DNA from: JAJRXR01 sp041987545
GTDB lineage: Bacteria > Planctomycetota > Phycisphaerae > Phycisphaerales > UBA1924
Direction: 5' to 3'
Length of the DNA: 64,000 nt
Assembly: GCA_041987545.1 (NCBI GenBank)
Contig: JBHIWH010000004.1
Coordinates: forward strand, 124,001 to 188,000
The position numbers and the translations under genes were made by a program. Under the pieces are notes generated by a model that had not been told where the DNA came from, made no database searches, and saw nothing but the letters and a program-made list of their open reading frames with translations. The first letter of the stretch is position 1; every line of letters starts with the position of its first letter. This document shows, piece by piece, positions 1 to 8,152 of this stretch.

Positions 1-488
1 CCTACGCCCCCATCGACGACGACACCGCCGACATCTACCTCACCGACCTGACCGCCGACGACCTGACCGCCCTCTTCGACGACCCCGCCGCATCCGGCGT
101 CTCGGGCCAGATCATCCACATGCACATGTTCGTCCGCCCCAAGCCGGGGCGCACCCCCATCCAGAGCACGGCGATCAGCGCCACCGTCCGCTACATCGTC
201 ATCGCCGAGGGCCGCGTCGGCATCTACTCCGGCGCCGGCTTCCTCTTCCCCTCGGGCAAGCCCGGCGCCAGCGTCCTCGGCGGCTCCATCTCCCGCGCCG
301 ACCTCCGCCTCCAGCGCGCCACCCCAGGCTTCATCGACCGCCTCGGCCCCGCCCAGCTCAGCGCCTCCTTCAACGCCATCCTCGACGAGCCCCTCGCCGA
401 CGAGCTCGGCCGCCGCGTCGAGGTCATGGCCCAGGCCGCGCAGCCGGTCGAGGAGACCGAGGCGGCGCGGGCAGAGTCGGCGCCCTAG
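1..488 (+). CDS. Hypothetical protein, 5' end outside the window
   Basis: The reading frame is already open at base 3 and runs to a TAG at 486-488, giving the last 161 residues of a protein whose start lies left of the window. The visible part is acidic at first (repeated DD and TAD units), then has a hydrophobic, beta-rich centre (VRYIVIAEG, GIYSGAGFLFPSG) and an Ala/Glu-rich tail. I recognise no family and no catalytic motif. Its stop overlaps the stop of the convergent membrane-protein gene by three bases, so there is no room for a terminator between them. Real coding is supported by consistent G/C third positions. Function unknown. Confidence 0.75.
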   Translation, partial: YAPIDDDTADIYLTDLTADDLTALFDDPAASGVSGQIIHMHMFVRPKPGRTPIQSTAISATVRYIVIAEGRVGIYSGAGFLFPSGKPGASVLGGSISRADLRLQRATPGFIDRLGPAQLSASFNAILDEPLADELGRRVEVMAQAAQPVEETEAARAESAP

Positions 489-1078
489 GTCGCCGTCGAG
501 TCGTGGACCGTTGTTGCCCGAAGCCGCATGCGCGAGGCGATCACCGACCCCGCAGCAAGAGCCGCGGGGGAGTAGACGAGCACGATCGAGACGACCATAT
601 CTGCCGCCAGCATGCCCGATCGCTCCATCGTCACGCTCATGGCCCTCTCCCCGAACTCGGCCTCGTAGCCCCGATAGAACCAGGAATGGGCGACGGACAC
701 CGCGATCGCGAAGCCGACCGCCAGCGTCGCGACCCCCACCGCGGCGACGAACACCCGCATCGCCACCCTGCTGTACCGCGAGCCGCCCCGTCGGGCGATG
801 AACATCGAGCCCGAGGCGACCACCACAGCGGCCGCGCAGACTCCCATCGCGGCGAACAGAACATCCGCCAGGCGTGCGGCGCCCTCGATCGCCGCGAAGT
901 ACGCCTCCTCCCCGAGGTCCTCGTGGAGCAACCGAAAGTACGTGTTGCTGGCGAGGTACACGAGCAGCCCGTATCCCGCGCCGCAGACCGCCCCGACGAT
1001 CGAGAATCCGAACAAGACGTTGCACAGGCAACCAAAGTCTTGCCACCGGTCTTGGCTGAGTCTCCGCGCGTCTGTCAT
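485..1078 (-). CDS. Hypothetical four-helix membrane protein
   Basis: A 197-residue protein with four hydrophobic segments at about 21-43, 70-95, 106-130 and 156-181, so an inner-membrane protein. I chose the ATG at 1078 over a longer in-frame start at 1150 because it makes an ATGA overlap with the stop of the upstream amidohydrolase gene, the usual sign of translational coupling. A loop at about 45-60 is acidic (LLHEDLGEEAYFA). No family recognised. Coupling suggests that it is co-expressed with the hydrolase, but nothing shows a joint function. Confidence 0.75.
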   Translation of the reverse strand: MTDARRLSQDRWQDFGCLCNVLFGFSIVGAVCGAGYGLLVYLASNTYFRLLHEDLGEEAYFAAIEGAARLADVLFAAMGVCAAAVVVASGSMFIARRGGSRYSRVAMRVFVAAVGVATLAVGFAIAVSVAHSWFYRGYEAEFGERAMSVTMERSGMLAADMVVSIVLVYSPAALAAGSVIASRMRLRATTVHDSTAT

Positions 1079-2238
1079 CCGGGCTTCGACCTCGACGCTG
1101 CTGGTGCAAACTCCCCCCGCCCGTACCACGCGTCCAGCGTCCCCTCGCACGCCCCGCGGTACAGCGTCTCCAGCATCCCCCGCCCCAGCCCCTTGCCCAC
1201 CAGCCGCGGCCCGCTCATCGCATCAAACTCCCCGGGCGAGACCATCGCCAGGTCCGGGTCCGCGATCGGGCTCTGCCCCTCGTAGGCCGTCTCCCACAGG
1301 ACGCGCAGCGCCCAGTACCGGCTCGCGTACAGCTCGAACGCCTCGTCCTCGCCCGAGGCCAGCAGCGCCCCGAACCGCTCGTTGTCCGGGTCCGACCGCT
1401 CCAGGTGCTCGTCGCTCGTCACGACGTCGCTGCCGAACAGCACGCGCCCGCTGAACCGCTCCAGGAACTGCACCAGCTCCTCCCGCGGCTGCCTGCTCAG
1501 CTCACGCACCATCCACTTGGTCGCGCTCGTGTCCAAGACCAGCCTCGGATGCCGCTCGAGCAGCCCCGTCAGGAACTCCAGGTCCTCGGGCCACCCCCCC
1601 ATGTGCGCCCCGAGGCACGGCACGTCGAACGCCGAGAGCAGCCGCTCCAGCGACTCGTACTGCTCCGCCTTCGTCCCGTACCGCGTGGCATCGGTGTACT
1701 TGGCGGCGAACCAGGTATCCGGGTCCGCCACGTGCACCATCAGCATCATGCCCCGCGACACCGCCTCCTCGGCGACCTTGAGGCGCCACGGCGCGTCGAA
1801 CCGGAAGACCTCGTCCGCCCTCAGCCCCGCGTCCTCCGCGAAGTCGACGAACCGGGGCGCCCCCCAGAACTTGATCATCCGAGCCCCGAACCGCTCGTCC
1901 CACTCGGCGACGCGCTCCAGGAACCCCGCCGTGAACGCGTGCCTCCGGTCCGGGCTCATGTACTCGGGGATCGCGACGAACCGGACGCGGTCGCCCAGGA
2001 CCTCCCGGATCGCCCCGGCCTGGGCCATCTGCGTCTGCGAGTACACCCGCTCGACGCCGTAGAGGTCGCACACGTCCCGCCAGATCGCCGCCGCCCGCGG
2101 GCCGTTGATGTGCGCGTGCGCGTCGATGATCGGGACAGGCGGCCTCCCCAGCGCCGCGGCCTCCGCCCGGTAGTCCAGGCAAAGCCGGTTGGCGGCGGTC
2201 GCTACCCTGTCCGTCGGCGTTGCAATCTTGCCCGGCAT
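1075..2238 (-). CDS. Amidohydrolase family 2 (TIM-barrel metal-dependent hydrolase)
   Basis: A 387-residue hydrolase of the amidohydrolase-related (PF04909-like) fold. The metal-ligand pattern is visible: HxH at 41/43 (IIDAHAHI), His169 (MVHVADPDTW), His212 (GAHMGG) and Asp271 (LFGSDVV). Members of this family hydrolyse or decarboxylate cyclic or carboxylated substrates; the substrate here cannot be read from sequence. I chose the ATG at 2238 because residues encoded upstream of it show no homology-like character and the gene then diverges cleanly from the glycosyltransferase. The stop overlaps the start of the following membrane-protein gene (ATGA), suggesting a two-gene operon. No signal peptide, so cytoplasmic. 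Confidence 0.85.
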   Translation of the reverse strand: MPGKIATPTDRVATAANRLCLDYRAEAAALGRPPVPIIDAHAHINGPRAAAIWRDVCDLYGVERVYSQTQMAQAGAIREVLGDRVRFVAIPEYMSPDRRHAFTAGFLERVAEWDERFGARMIKFWGAPRFVDFAEDAGLRADEVFRFDAPWRLKVAEEAVSRGMMLMVHVADPDTWFAAKYTDATRYGTKAEQYESLERLLSAFDVPCLGAHMGGWPEDLEFLTGLLERHPRLVLDTSATKWMVRELSRQPREELVQFLERFSGRVLFGSDVVTSDEHLERSDPDNERFGALLASGEDEAFELYASRYWALRVLWETAYEGQSPIADPDLAMVSPGEFDAMSGPRLVGKGLGRGMLETLYRGACEGTLDAWYGRGEFAPAASRSKPG

Positions 2239-2341
2239 CGCCCCGATCGTAGTCCCCGCCGAATCGACCCCCAGAGCCACCAGACCCGCCGCACACCCGC
2301 CCACGATGCCGCCAGCCCCCGACGCCAAGCCAGGCTTCACG

Positions 2342-3544
2342 ATGGACCGCCGCCCGAGCGCCCAGCGCCGCGTGAAGGGCGCGCGGATCGCGCTCGCCCA
2401 CGACTGGCTCGTCGGCATGCGGGGCGGCGAGCAGGTCCTCGACCGCATCGCCCGCATCGTCCTCGACGACCACAAGCCCGCCGGTCTCTACACGCTCACC
2501 GACGCCCGCAAACCCATGAGCGAGGCGATCGACGCCTTCGAGCACGTCCGCTCCAGCCTGGACAAGCTCCCGATGGCGCGCAAGCGCCTCCGCCGCTGGC
2601 TCCTGCCCTGGTACCCCAGGGGCGTCGAATCGCTCCGCGTCAAGCTCGCCCGCGCGCACGAGCACGAGCCGATCGACCTGCTCGTCTCGACGCACTCGAC
2701 CGCGATCAAGGCCCTGGCCGCCCCGCCCGGCGTGCCGCACCTGTGCTACTGCCACACGCCGGCACGATTCCTTTGGTCGCAGGAAGACCAGTACACGAGG
2801 GGGCGGGGCCTCCGCGCCCGCCTCCGCCGCGCCGGCCTCGCGCGCCACGGCGACCGCCTCCGCGAGTGGGACGTCCAGTCCGTCCGCGCCGTCGATACCT
2901 TCCTCGCAAACTCGGAGCACACCCGCGCCCTCATCCAGAAGGTCTACAAACGCGAGGCCCGCCTCGTCTACCCACCGGCCCGCACCGAGTTCTTCACGAC
3001 CACCGGCGAAGAACGCCAGGACCACTGGCTGCTCGTCGGCGCCCTCGAGCCCTACAAGCGGGCCGACCTGGCCATCGACGCCGCCATCCAGGCCGGCGCC
3101 CGCCTGCTCGTCGTGGGCGAGGGCTCCCAGGCCTCGACCCTCCGCGCCCACGCCAAGAAGGTCGAGCGCCAGGTCCGCAAGGCCCGCGGCCGCGCCGGCA
3201 GCGTCGAGTTCATGGGCCGCGTGGGCGACGAGCAGCTCCGGACCCTCTACCGCCGGGCCCGCCTGCTCGTCTTCCCCCAGGTCGAGGACTTCGGCATCGT
3301 CCCGGTCGAGGCCCAGGCCTGCGGCACGCCCGTCGTCGCCCGCGCCGAGGGCGGCGCGCTGGAGACCGTGCTCGAGGGCCGCACAGGCGTCTTCTTCGAG
3401 GACCCCAGCCCCGCGGCCCTCGCCGCCGCCGCCCACAAGTGCCCGGAGAACGTCGAGGACAACTGCCGCGCCAACGCCGAGCGCTTCAGCGAGTCCACCT
3501 TCGACGAGTCCATGCGCGCCGAGATCGCCCGCATGCTCCGCTGA
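2342..3544 (+). CDS. Glycosyltransferase family 4 (GT-B fold)
   Basis: A 400-residue GT-B glycosyltransferase. The N-terminal acceptor half begins with RIALAHDWLVGMRGGEQV and contains CYCHTPARFLW; the C-terminal donor half has GALEPYKRADLAIDAA, a glycine loop LLVVGEG, and the E-x7-E donor-binding motif within VEDFGIVPVEAQACGTPVVA at about residues 312-330. This pattern is typical of mannosyl- or rhamnosyltransferases acting on lipid-linked or surface polysaccharides at the cytoplasmic face. Donor and acceptor are not determined. The start could also be the ATG at 2306; neither has a convincing Shine-Dalgarno. It diverges from the amidohydrolase gene. Confidence 0.88.
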   Translation: MDRRPSAQRRVKGARIALAHDWLVGMRGGEQVLDRIARIVLDDHKPAGLYTLTDARKPMSEAIDAFEHVRSSLDKLPMARKRLRRWLLPWYPRGVESLRVKLARAHEHEPIDLLVSTHSTAIKALAAPPGVPHLCYCHTPARFLWSQEDQYTRGRGLRARLRRAGLARHGDRLREWDVQSVRAVDTFLANSEHTRALIQKVYKREARLVYPPARTEFFTTTGEERQDHWLLVGALEPYKRADLAIDAAIQAGARLLVVGEGSQASTLRAHAKKVERQVRKARGRAGSVEFMGRVGDEQLRTLYRRARLLVFPQVEDFGIVPVEAQACGTPVVARAEGGALETVLEGRTGVFFEDPSPAALAAAAHKCPENVEDNCRANAERFSESTFDESMRAEIARMLR

Positions 3545-3578
3545 GCACGCGCGGCTCCAACAACCCGCGCCGATCTGC

Positions 3579-4070
3579 CTACTTGTCCGCCGCGTCCGAG
3601 AACCGCGTCGCGACGATCTGACCCACGAACAGCTCGTGGTCCGCCTCGAGGTCGATCCGACGCGCCACCTCGCAGTCGAACACCGCGATCGCCCGCTTGA
3701 GCACCGGGGCGCCCGTCACCAGCGACGAGTGCTCCAGCCCGTCGAACGGGTCTCCCTCGGCCGCGGACTCGCCGCCACCGGATCCGCCCGGCGTCCCGTT
3801 CGACGACTCGAGCGGGAAGCTCCGCGCGATCAGCTTGTCGTCGGGCGCGATCACGCACACCGCGAACGAGCGCGAGTCGCGGATGAGCGGGTCGATCGCG
3901 TGCCCCTTGCGGGCCGCGACCGAGATCAGGGGCGGGTCGTCGGCGCACGCCTGCACCGACCTGATGCGCATCCCCGAGCGCTTCCCGTCGTGCGCCGAGG
4001 TCATCACGAAGAAGCCCGTCGGCAGGAACCGCAGGGCTCTCTCGAGATCGCCCTCGCCTTCACGACCCAT
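3579..4070 (-). CDS. Flavin reductase-like FMN-binding protein
   Basis: A 163-residue protein resembling the flavin reductase-like domain (PF01613): an N-terminal LPTGFFVMTSAHDGKRSGMR unit, then PPLISVAARKGHAID, RSFAVCVI and a C-terminal VFDCEVARRIDLEADHELFVGQI segment, all characteristic strands of the split-barrel FMN-binding fold. Such proteins reduce flavin for a partner monooxygenase or bind FMN in a standalone oxidoreductase. A glycine/serine-rich insertion at about residues 95-115 is unusual. ATG at 4070 was preferred because the fold starts there; a longer frame to 4361 would run through the mraZ promoter. Substrate unknown. Confidence 0.8.
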   Translation of the reverse strand: MGREGEGDLERALRFLPTGFFVMTSAHDGKRSGMRIRSVQACADDPPLISVAARKGHAIDPLIRDSRSFAVCVIAPDDKLIARSFPLESSNGTPGGSGGGESAAEGDPFDGLEHSSLVTGAPVLKRAIAVFDCEVARRIDLEADHELFVGQIVATRFSDAADK

Positions 4071-4315
4071 CAGCCGGATCTCCTCGCCACCCAACGACGA
4101 CCGGCCCCGGCCCGCCGTCACCTGTCTCGGCGGCAGTGTACCTGCACACATTCCTGGACGGCCGCAACCCACTGAAAACAGAGACGATGCGCGATTTGTC
4201 CACGCGCAATCCCCAACCGGGCCGCCCGCTCCCCCTCGATCGACCGGATCAAACCCCCATTCCAGACGCCCTGACCGGATTTTTGCGCTTCCTGGCCCAC
4301 GATTACGCTTCACCG

Positions 4316-4340
4316 TGTTGCGTCGTGGGCCGAAGTGGGC
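4316..4340 (+). promoter_or_regulatory. MraZ operator: TGGGC boxes at 10-bp spacing
   Basis: Two identical TGGGC boxes at 4326-4330 and 4336-4340 are separated by exactly five bases, with a degenerate third box (TGTTG) at 4316-4320 in the same register. This is the TGGGN-N5-TGGGN arrangement that MraZ binds in proteobacteria. The boxes end 35 bases before the GTG of mraZ, so negative autoregulation is the natural reading. No other gene on the plus strand lies between them. Confidence 0.7.
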
Positions 4341-4375
4341 CATAATCCCATCCATGACCACGGGGGGAGCCTCGA

Positions 4376-4837
4376 GTGCCGTTCACCGGGCAAGCAGACG
4401 CCTCGATCGATGCGAAGCAGCGCCTGGCGCTCCCCGCGAAGTTCCGGTCCCGCTGGGACCCCGAGAGGGATGGGAAAACATGGTTCTGCCTCCCGTGGCC
4501 GCACGACGCGGTCCTCAGGCTCTACACCGAGCGCCAGTTCGAGTCCATGCGGATCGCCGGCAGCACCCCCGACGAGCTGACGCCGACACAGGACCTGGCA
4601 GACCTGGAATCGGCGATCTACGGCAACACGGAACAGCTGGACCTCGACGCCAACAACAGGGTCCGACTCCCGGCCTGGCACCTCGAGCTGGTCGAGATGC
4701 CCAGGGACGTCGTGGTCGTGGGCGCGGGCAACAGGCTCGAGGTCCGCTCCCGCGAGGCCTGGAACTCGCAACGCGAGCAGCGCTTCCGCGACCTGCGGCG
4801 CCTCGTGGACCGGGTCGAGCAGAGCCGACGCGACTGA
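4376..4837 (+). CDS. mraZ: MraZ, DNA-binding transcriptional regulator (orphan)
   Basis: A 153-residue MraZ with both SpoVT/AbrB-like half-repeats: DAKQRLALPAKFR near residue 12 and DANNRVRLPAWHLE near residue 92, each carrying the family DxxxRxxxP signature. MraZ forms ring oligomers and represses the division and cell wall (dcw) cluster in proteobacteria. The start is GTG at 4376, with a purine-rich GGGGGGAG eight bases upstream. Direct TGGGC repeats lie just upstream. Unusually, the expected rsmH, ftsL and ftsI genes do not follow; instead there is a 0.49-kb gene-free stretch and then an SRPBCC gene. Its targets here are therefore unclear. Confidence 0.93.
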   Translation: MPFTGQADASIDAKQRLALPAKFRSRWDPERDGKTWFCLPWPHDAVLRLYTERQFESMRIAGSTPDELTPTQDLADLESAIYGNTEQLDLDANNRVRLPAWHLELVEMPRDVVVVGAGNRLEVRSREAWNSQREQRFRDLRRLVDRVEQSRRD

Positions 4838-5245
4838 CCTCAACGACCGATCACTCCGAAGCGCTCGACCAGCGCTCACGAATCCCCGGGCGTCTGGCCG
4901 AGTGCTCGGCGCCCATCCGAACCACCCCCCCGCCCGCGACCCGCTGGGCGAGGCACGGCTGATTCCCCCCGCGGGCGCTGACGGCCGCCACGCCGTCGCG
5001 CCCGATTCCCAGGGCCCTCCGGGGTCCGACAAGCAAGGACGCGTCGAGACGGGCACGGACGCCCGGCTCCCCGCGTCCGTCCGACATCACGAGCGAGGGC
5101 GCGACGGAGCGCGGGGGTCGGCCAACCCCCGCTCTGGACCACCAAGGACGGCACGGGCGAGCCAAGGACGGCCCGCCCCCGGCCCAGGCCCGCACCCCCG
5201 GGGAGCGCACCCCGGGACGCGGACTCCCTCACGCCTCCGCACCCA
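4838..5245 (+). ncRNA. Gene-free stretch with hairpins, possible structured RNA or long 3' UTR
   Basis: About 400 bases without a convincing gene lie between mraZ and a strong terminator. Perfect inverted repeats are visible: ACGGACGC (5055-5062) with GCGTCCGT (5073-5080), and GGGGGT (5113-5118) with ACCCCC (5125-5130). The word CCAAGGACGGC occurs twice, at about 5140 and 5162. I looked for RNase P RNA, tmRNA and SRP RNA signatures on both strands and found none. An open frame crosses the region in phase with the next gene, but its translation is low-complexity Pro/Arg/Gly. It could be an sRNA or the mraZ 3' UTR. Confidence 0.35.
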
Positions 5246-5286
5246 AGGCCCGGGCGCCCCACCAGCCGCCCGGGCCTGTTCTTTTT
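5246..5286 (+). terminator. Strong intrinsic terminator
   Basis: An 11-bp perfect stem, AGGCCCGGGCG (5246-5256) with CGCCCGGGCCT (5267-5277), a 10-base loop and then a T-rich run TTCTTTTT (5279-5286). It ends transcription from mraZ or from an RNA encoded at 4838-5245. Confidence 0.85.
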
Positions 5287-5324
5287 GCCGAATCGGCCCG
5301 GCCGCCACGCTCGAACCCCCGCCC

Positions 5325-5837
5325 GTGGGGGTCACGATCACCAAATCAGATGGCGAGTGGCACGTCCGGGCCGAGCAGGTCCTGACCGCCCCGCGCGACG
5401 AGGTCTTCCCCTTCTTCGCCGACGCCCACAACCTCGAAAAACTCACCCCCGGCTTCCTCAACTTCCACGTCGTCACCCCGGCCCCCATCGACATGCACGA
5501 CGGCGCCCTGATCGACTACAAGCTCCGCGTCCGCGGCGTCCCCATCCGGTGGCGCACCGAGATCCTCGACTGGTCGCCCCCCCACCACTTCGTGGACGTC
5601 CAGCTCAAGGGCCCCTACGCCCTCTGGCATCACACCCACACCTTCGAGGACCTGGGCGGACAGACCAGGTGCACCGACCTCGTCCGTTACCGCCCGCCCG
5701 GCGGGCCCCTCGCCCCGCTCGTCAACGCCATCGCCGTTCGGCGGGACGTGCAGAACATCTTCCGGTACCGCATGCAGGCCCTGGAGCAGCTCTTCCCCAC
5801 CCACGCTCCCTCGCCGGCCGCTAACGTCCCCGCGTGA
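5325..5837 (+). CDS. SRPBCC family protein (START-like ligand-binding fold)
   Basis: A 170-residue protein starting at a GTG at 5325, where folding sequence begins (VTITKSDGEWHVRAEQVL). The pattern, PRDEVFPFFADAHNLEKLTPGFLNF, DYKLRVRGVPIRWRTEI, FVDVQLKGPYALWHHTHTFE and a C-terminal amphipathic helix RNIFRYRMQALEQLF-like segment, fits the SRPBCC helix-grip family that binds hydrophobic ligands in a deep cavity. Many relatives are annotated only as polyketide cyclase-like. No ligand can be assigned. Its TGA overlaps the GTG of the downstream DUF3052-like gene by four bases, so the two are probably translated together. Confidence 0.82.
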   Translation: MGVTITKSDGEWHVRAEQVLTAPRDEVFPFFADAHNLEKLTPGFLNFHVVTPAPIDMHDGALIDYKLRVRGVPIRWRTEILDWSPPHHFVDVQLKGPYALWHHTHTFEDLGGQTRCTDLVRYRPPGGPLAPLVNAIAVRRDVQNIFRYRMQALEQLFPTHAPSPAANVPA

Positions 5838-6247
5838 GCGCGGGCTACTCCGGGACGCCGCTGGCCAGGAAGCTCGGGATCAAGCCCGGCGCGCGTGTGC
5901 TGCTCCGCCGGGCCCCCGAGAACTTCGAGGACCTGCTCGAGGGCCTGCCCGACGACGCGACCCTCCTCCGTTCGATGCGGGGGAGGAGCCCCTACGACGT
6001 GATCATGTCGTTCCATTCGAAGGCCGCGGGCCTCGCGAAAGATCTGGCCAGCCTCCGCCCCCGGATGACCCCGGCCGCCGGCCTCTGGATCGCCTGGCCC
6101 AAGAAGTCCTCGGGCGTGGCGACGGACGTGACCGAGTCGCTCGTGCGCGAGACAGGCCTCGCCGCCGGGCTCGTAGACAACAAGATCTGCGCGATCGACC
6201 AGACCTGGTCGTGCCTGCGCTTCGTCATCCGCGTGCGCGACCGCTGA
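5834..6247 (+). CDS. DUF3052-like protein
   Basis: A 137-residue cytoplasmic protein beginning MSAGYSGTPLARKLGIKPGARV, the N-terminal signature I associate with DUF3052. Later segments include SPYDVIMSF, GLWIAWPKKSSGVATDVTE and a C-terminal CAIDQTWSCLRFVIR. The start is GTG in a GTGA overlap with the preceding SRPBCC gene. DUF3052 has no established reaction. Pairing with a small-ligand binding protein is seen in other genomes in my recollection but cannot be verified here. Confidence 0.75.
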   Translation: MSAGYSGTPLARKLGIKPGARVLLRRAPENFEDLLEGLPDDATLLRSMRGRSPYDVIMSFHSKAAGLAKDLASLRPRMTPAAGLWIAWPKKSSGVATDVTESLVRETGLAAGLVDNKICAIDQTWSCLRFVIRVRDR

Positions 6248-6310
6248 GCGCACGGCTTGCGCCACGCGCTCCAACGCAATCTGGATTCAATCAAAGAAAG
6301 CCGCGGCGCC

Positions 6311-6547
6311 TCAGGCGCTCGCCCGGCGGGGACGCTTCCCAACACGCCCGCCGTAGGCGAAGTGCGGGTTGTCCTCGCTGACCCGGGCCGCGCAGATCGG
6401 GCACGACACCATCCAGGGCCCGCCCTCGGCCGTCTTCACGCGGAAGAGCCTCGTCGTATCGTCGCCGCACACGCGGCATGCGACCGCGCCCCTCACACGC
6501 CGCCTGATCGTCGGCTGCGCCCCCGGATTCACTCCCACGCCCTTCAT
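6311..6547 (-). CDS. Small zinc-ribbon protein
   Basis: A 78-residue basic protein with two CxxC pairs, ACRVCGD near residue 23 and SCPICAA near residue 49, spaced as in a zinc ribbon. The N-terminus is NPGAQPTIRRRVRGAV and the C-terminus is arginine-rich. No signal peptide. Role unknown; small zinc ribbons of this type often bind nucleic acid or serve as adaptor domains. ATG at 6547 was chosen because the sequence upstream of it lacks protein-like character. Confidence 0.6.
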   Translation of the reverse strand: MKGVGVNPGAQPTIRRRVRGAVACRVCGDDTTRLFRVKTAEGGPWMVSCPICAARVSEDNPHFAYGGRVGKRPRRASA

Positions 6548-6772
6548 CGCGATCCTTCCGTCCCCAACGCCCCTCTGAAACCGCCCGACCCCGCACAGGG
6601 ATGCGGGCGGACCGGGCCGCCGCCCCATTCTTCGGAATTCCGGCCCGTTTCTTTCCACACACAACGCCGCCAAACCGCCCCGATGGCGGGCCCTTCGAAA
6701 AACAAATACGGGATGGTCCTTGTGGCGTTTCGCGGGCCCGCCATCGAGACGAGGCGGCCCCCCGCGCCCGCG
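6548..6772. other. Intergenic, no gene seen
   Basis: About 225 bases between two minus-strand genes. It is less GC-rich than its flanks around 6655-6720 (runs such as TTCTTTCC and AAAAACAAATACGGG), compatible with a promoter for the zinc-ribbon gene on the minus strand. I see no clear hairpin or consensus promoter. Confidence 0.4.
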
Positions 6773-6997
6773 TTATTGGGACCCGTCGGCCAGCGCGGCC
6801 CTCGCCCGCTCCGCGTCCACGGCGCGCACCAGCACGCGCACCCGCCCCGGCGCCTCGGCCCGCATCCCCGCCGTCAACGCCCCCGTCGTCCACGCCCGGA
6901 CGTCCGCCTCCGCCAGCCGCTCGACGACGAACGACGCGGCCAGCTCGCTCTCGAACTCGCCAACGACGACGGGCGCGTTGGGATCGTGCTCGCTCAT
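6773..6997 (-). CDS. DUF2007-like putative signal transducing protein
   Basis: A 74-residue protein of one beta-alpha-beta unit: VVVGEFESELAASFVVERLAEADV, a short loop, then RVRVLVRAVDAERARAAL. This matches the small DUF2007 fold (prokaryotic putative signal transducing protein), in which the helix supplies an ASFVxxxLxxAGI-like pattern. No partner is evident. The gene stands alone, 34 bases downstream of the prepilin-like gene on the same strand, so it may be cotranscribed with it. Confidence 0.65.
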   Translation of the reverse strand: MSEHDPNAPVVVGEFESELAASFVVERLAEADVRAWTTGALTAGMRAEAPGRVRVLVRAVDAERARAALADGSQ

Positions 6998-7031
6998 ATG
7001 CGGATCTTACGCCCCGCCACGCCGCCCACCC

Positions 7032-8063
7032 TCACGGCGCGTAGTCGAACCCCGCCAGCCCGTCACGCGTGAACCGGAAGCTCACCGGGTACTCGGCGTC
7101 CGGGTCCCCCACCCCCGGCGGGTCGGTCGAAAGCGGGGAGTACCGGTACACGAACGGATCGGGGTCATCGGGCTGGTTGGGATCGAACCCGAGCCCCGCC
7201 TCGCCGGTCGGGCGGTCCTGCACCGAGCCGTCGAACATCAGCTTGTTCGGCCGCGCCTGCGGGTAGCCATACCAGAGCGCTGGTCCCGGCGACTGTCGGT
7301 CGTGCCACTCGAACATGAAGACCTTCTGAGCCGGAAACCCGATCTCAAAGGCTGTTCGCCGCCCGAGCGGCACATTGAGATTAGCTGCCAGAAACAGATT
7401 GCTCGTGTCTGTCGGGCCGATCGTGCGCGCAGAGAATCCTTGGCGCACGTCCGGCGAGAACGATGCAGGCACAGGTTGGTAGCTCGACGCGAAGGGCCAC
7501 CGCTGCAGCAGCGGGATCTCAGGCTCGAGCGCGATCTCGCTAGGATCCGGCTCGGGGTACGGCCCGGCCTGTTCAAATCCAAGCGGGTCGTTGTGCCACA
7601 CCAGCAGATTCCGGTCACGCGGATCAATCGCACGCCGATCGGACAGCAGATCGATGTGCATGTAGTCGATCAGAACCAGCTGTGTCCATCGTCGATGCAC
7701 ATAGAACGACTGGATGAACTTGATTCTGCTCGGGCCCTCGATTCGTCCCGTGAGCCGACGGAGAATGTCCGTGTTCTGCCACGCATGCGCATCCTGCGAA
7801 CCTCGGTTCATCAGCAACGGGCCGTGCCCCGCGACCTCGTAGGTCTCTTGCAACTCCCAGGAGTACGCGGGGATGCGTGCGCCGAAATCGCCCATGTACA
7901 TGCCCGACGCGAATCCCCAGAACCGCAGGTTGTCCCGCGACGTCTGCAGCCGCGCCAGCCGCCCGGGCTGGCCCAGCACCGGCGCGACGACTGCAACCAA
8001 CACCAACAGCGTCAGCGAGACCGCCAGCGCCTCGATCAGCGTGAACCCCCGTTGTGAACGCAT
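7032..8063 (-). CDS. Prepilin-like exported protein (type II/IV pseudopilin N-terminus)
   Basis: A 343-residue protein whose first residues, MRSQRGFTLIEALAVS, form a classic prepilin peptidase site (cleavage after Gly6, F at +1, E at +5), followed by a hydrophobic helix to about residue 30. The body contains the SxDNLRFWGFASGMYMGDF segment and an LMFDGSV near the C-terminus, as in the large planctomycete prepilin-like (DUF1559-related) families. A GGAAGGGA ribosome site sits about nine bases before the ATG at 8063. Function in these bacteria is unsettled: pseudopilus, cell-surface or secretion component. A similar 3' end occurs again at 8153. Confidence 0.82.
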   Translation of the reverse strand: MRSQRGFTLIEALAVSLTLLVLVAVVAPVLGQPGRLARLQTSRDNLRFWGFASGMYMGDFGARIPAYSWELQETYEVAGHGPLLMNRGSQDAHAWQNTDILRRLTGRIEGPSRIKFIQSFYVHRRWTQLVLIDYMHIDLLSDRRAIDPRDRNLLVWHNDPLGFEQAGPYPEPDPSEIALEPEIPLLQRWPFASSYQPVPASFSPDVRQGFSARTIGPTDTSNLFLAANLNVPLGRRTAFEIGFPAQKVFMFEWHDRQSPGPALWYGYPQARPNKLMFDGSVQDRPTGEAGLGFDPNQPDDPDPFVYRYSPLSTDPPGVGDPDAEYPVSFRFTRDGLAGFDYAP

Positions 8064-8152
8064 CCGAGTCCCTTCCCCACCGCTCGGATGAAGTGTACGA
8101 GATCCCCGCGGTGGGGATCCATCCTCAGCGCCAATCCCGGCGTGAACCGCCC

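Noticed and set aside
4838..5245. RNase P RNA, tmRNA or SRP RNA in the gap after mraZ
   Set aside because: I looked for the GAGGAAAGTCC and ACAGAA cores of RNase P, the tmRNA tag frame and 3' CCA end, and the SRP GGAAGCAGC loop on both strands; none is present.
5300..5345. tRNA-like T-arm (GCTCGAACCCCC with a GGGGGT hairpin)
   Set aside because: No acceptor stem, D-arm or anticodon arm can be built around it; it is a short GC hairpin near a start codon.
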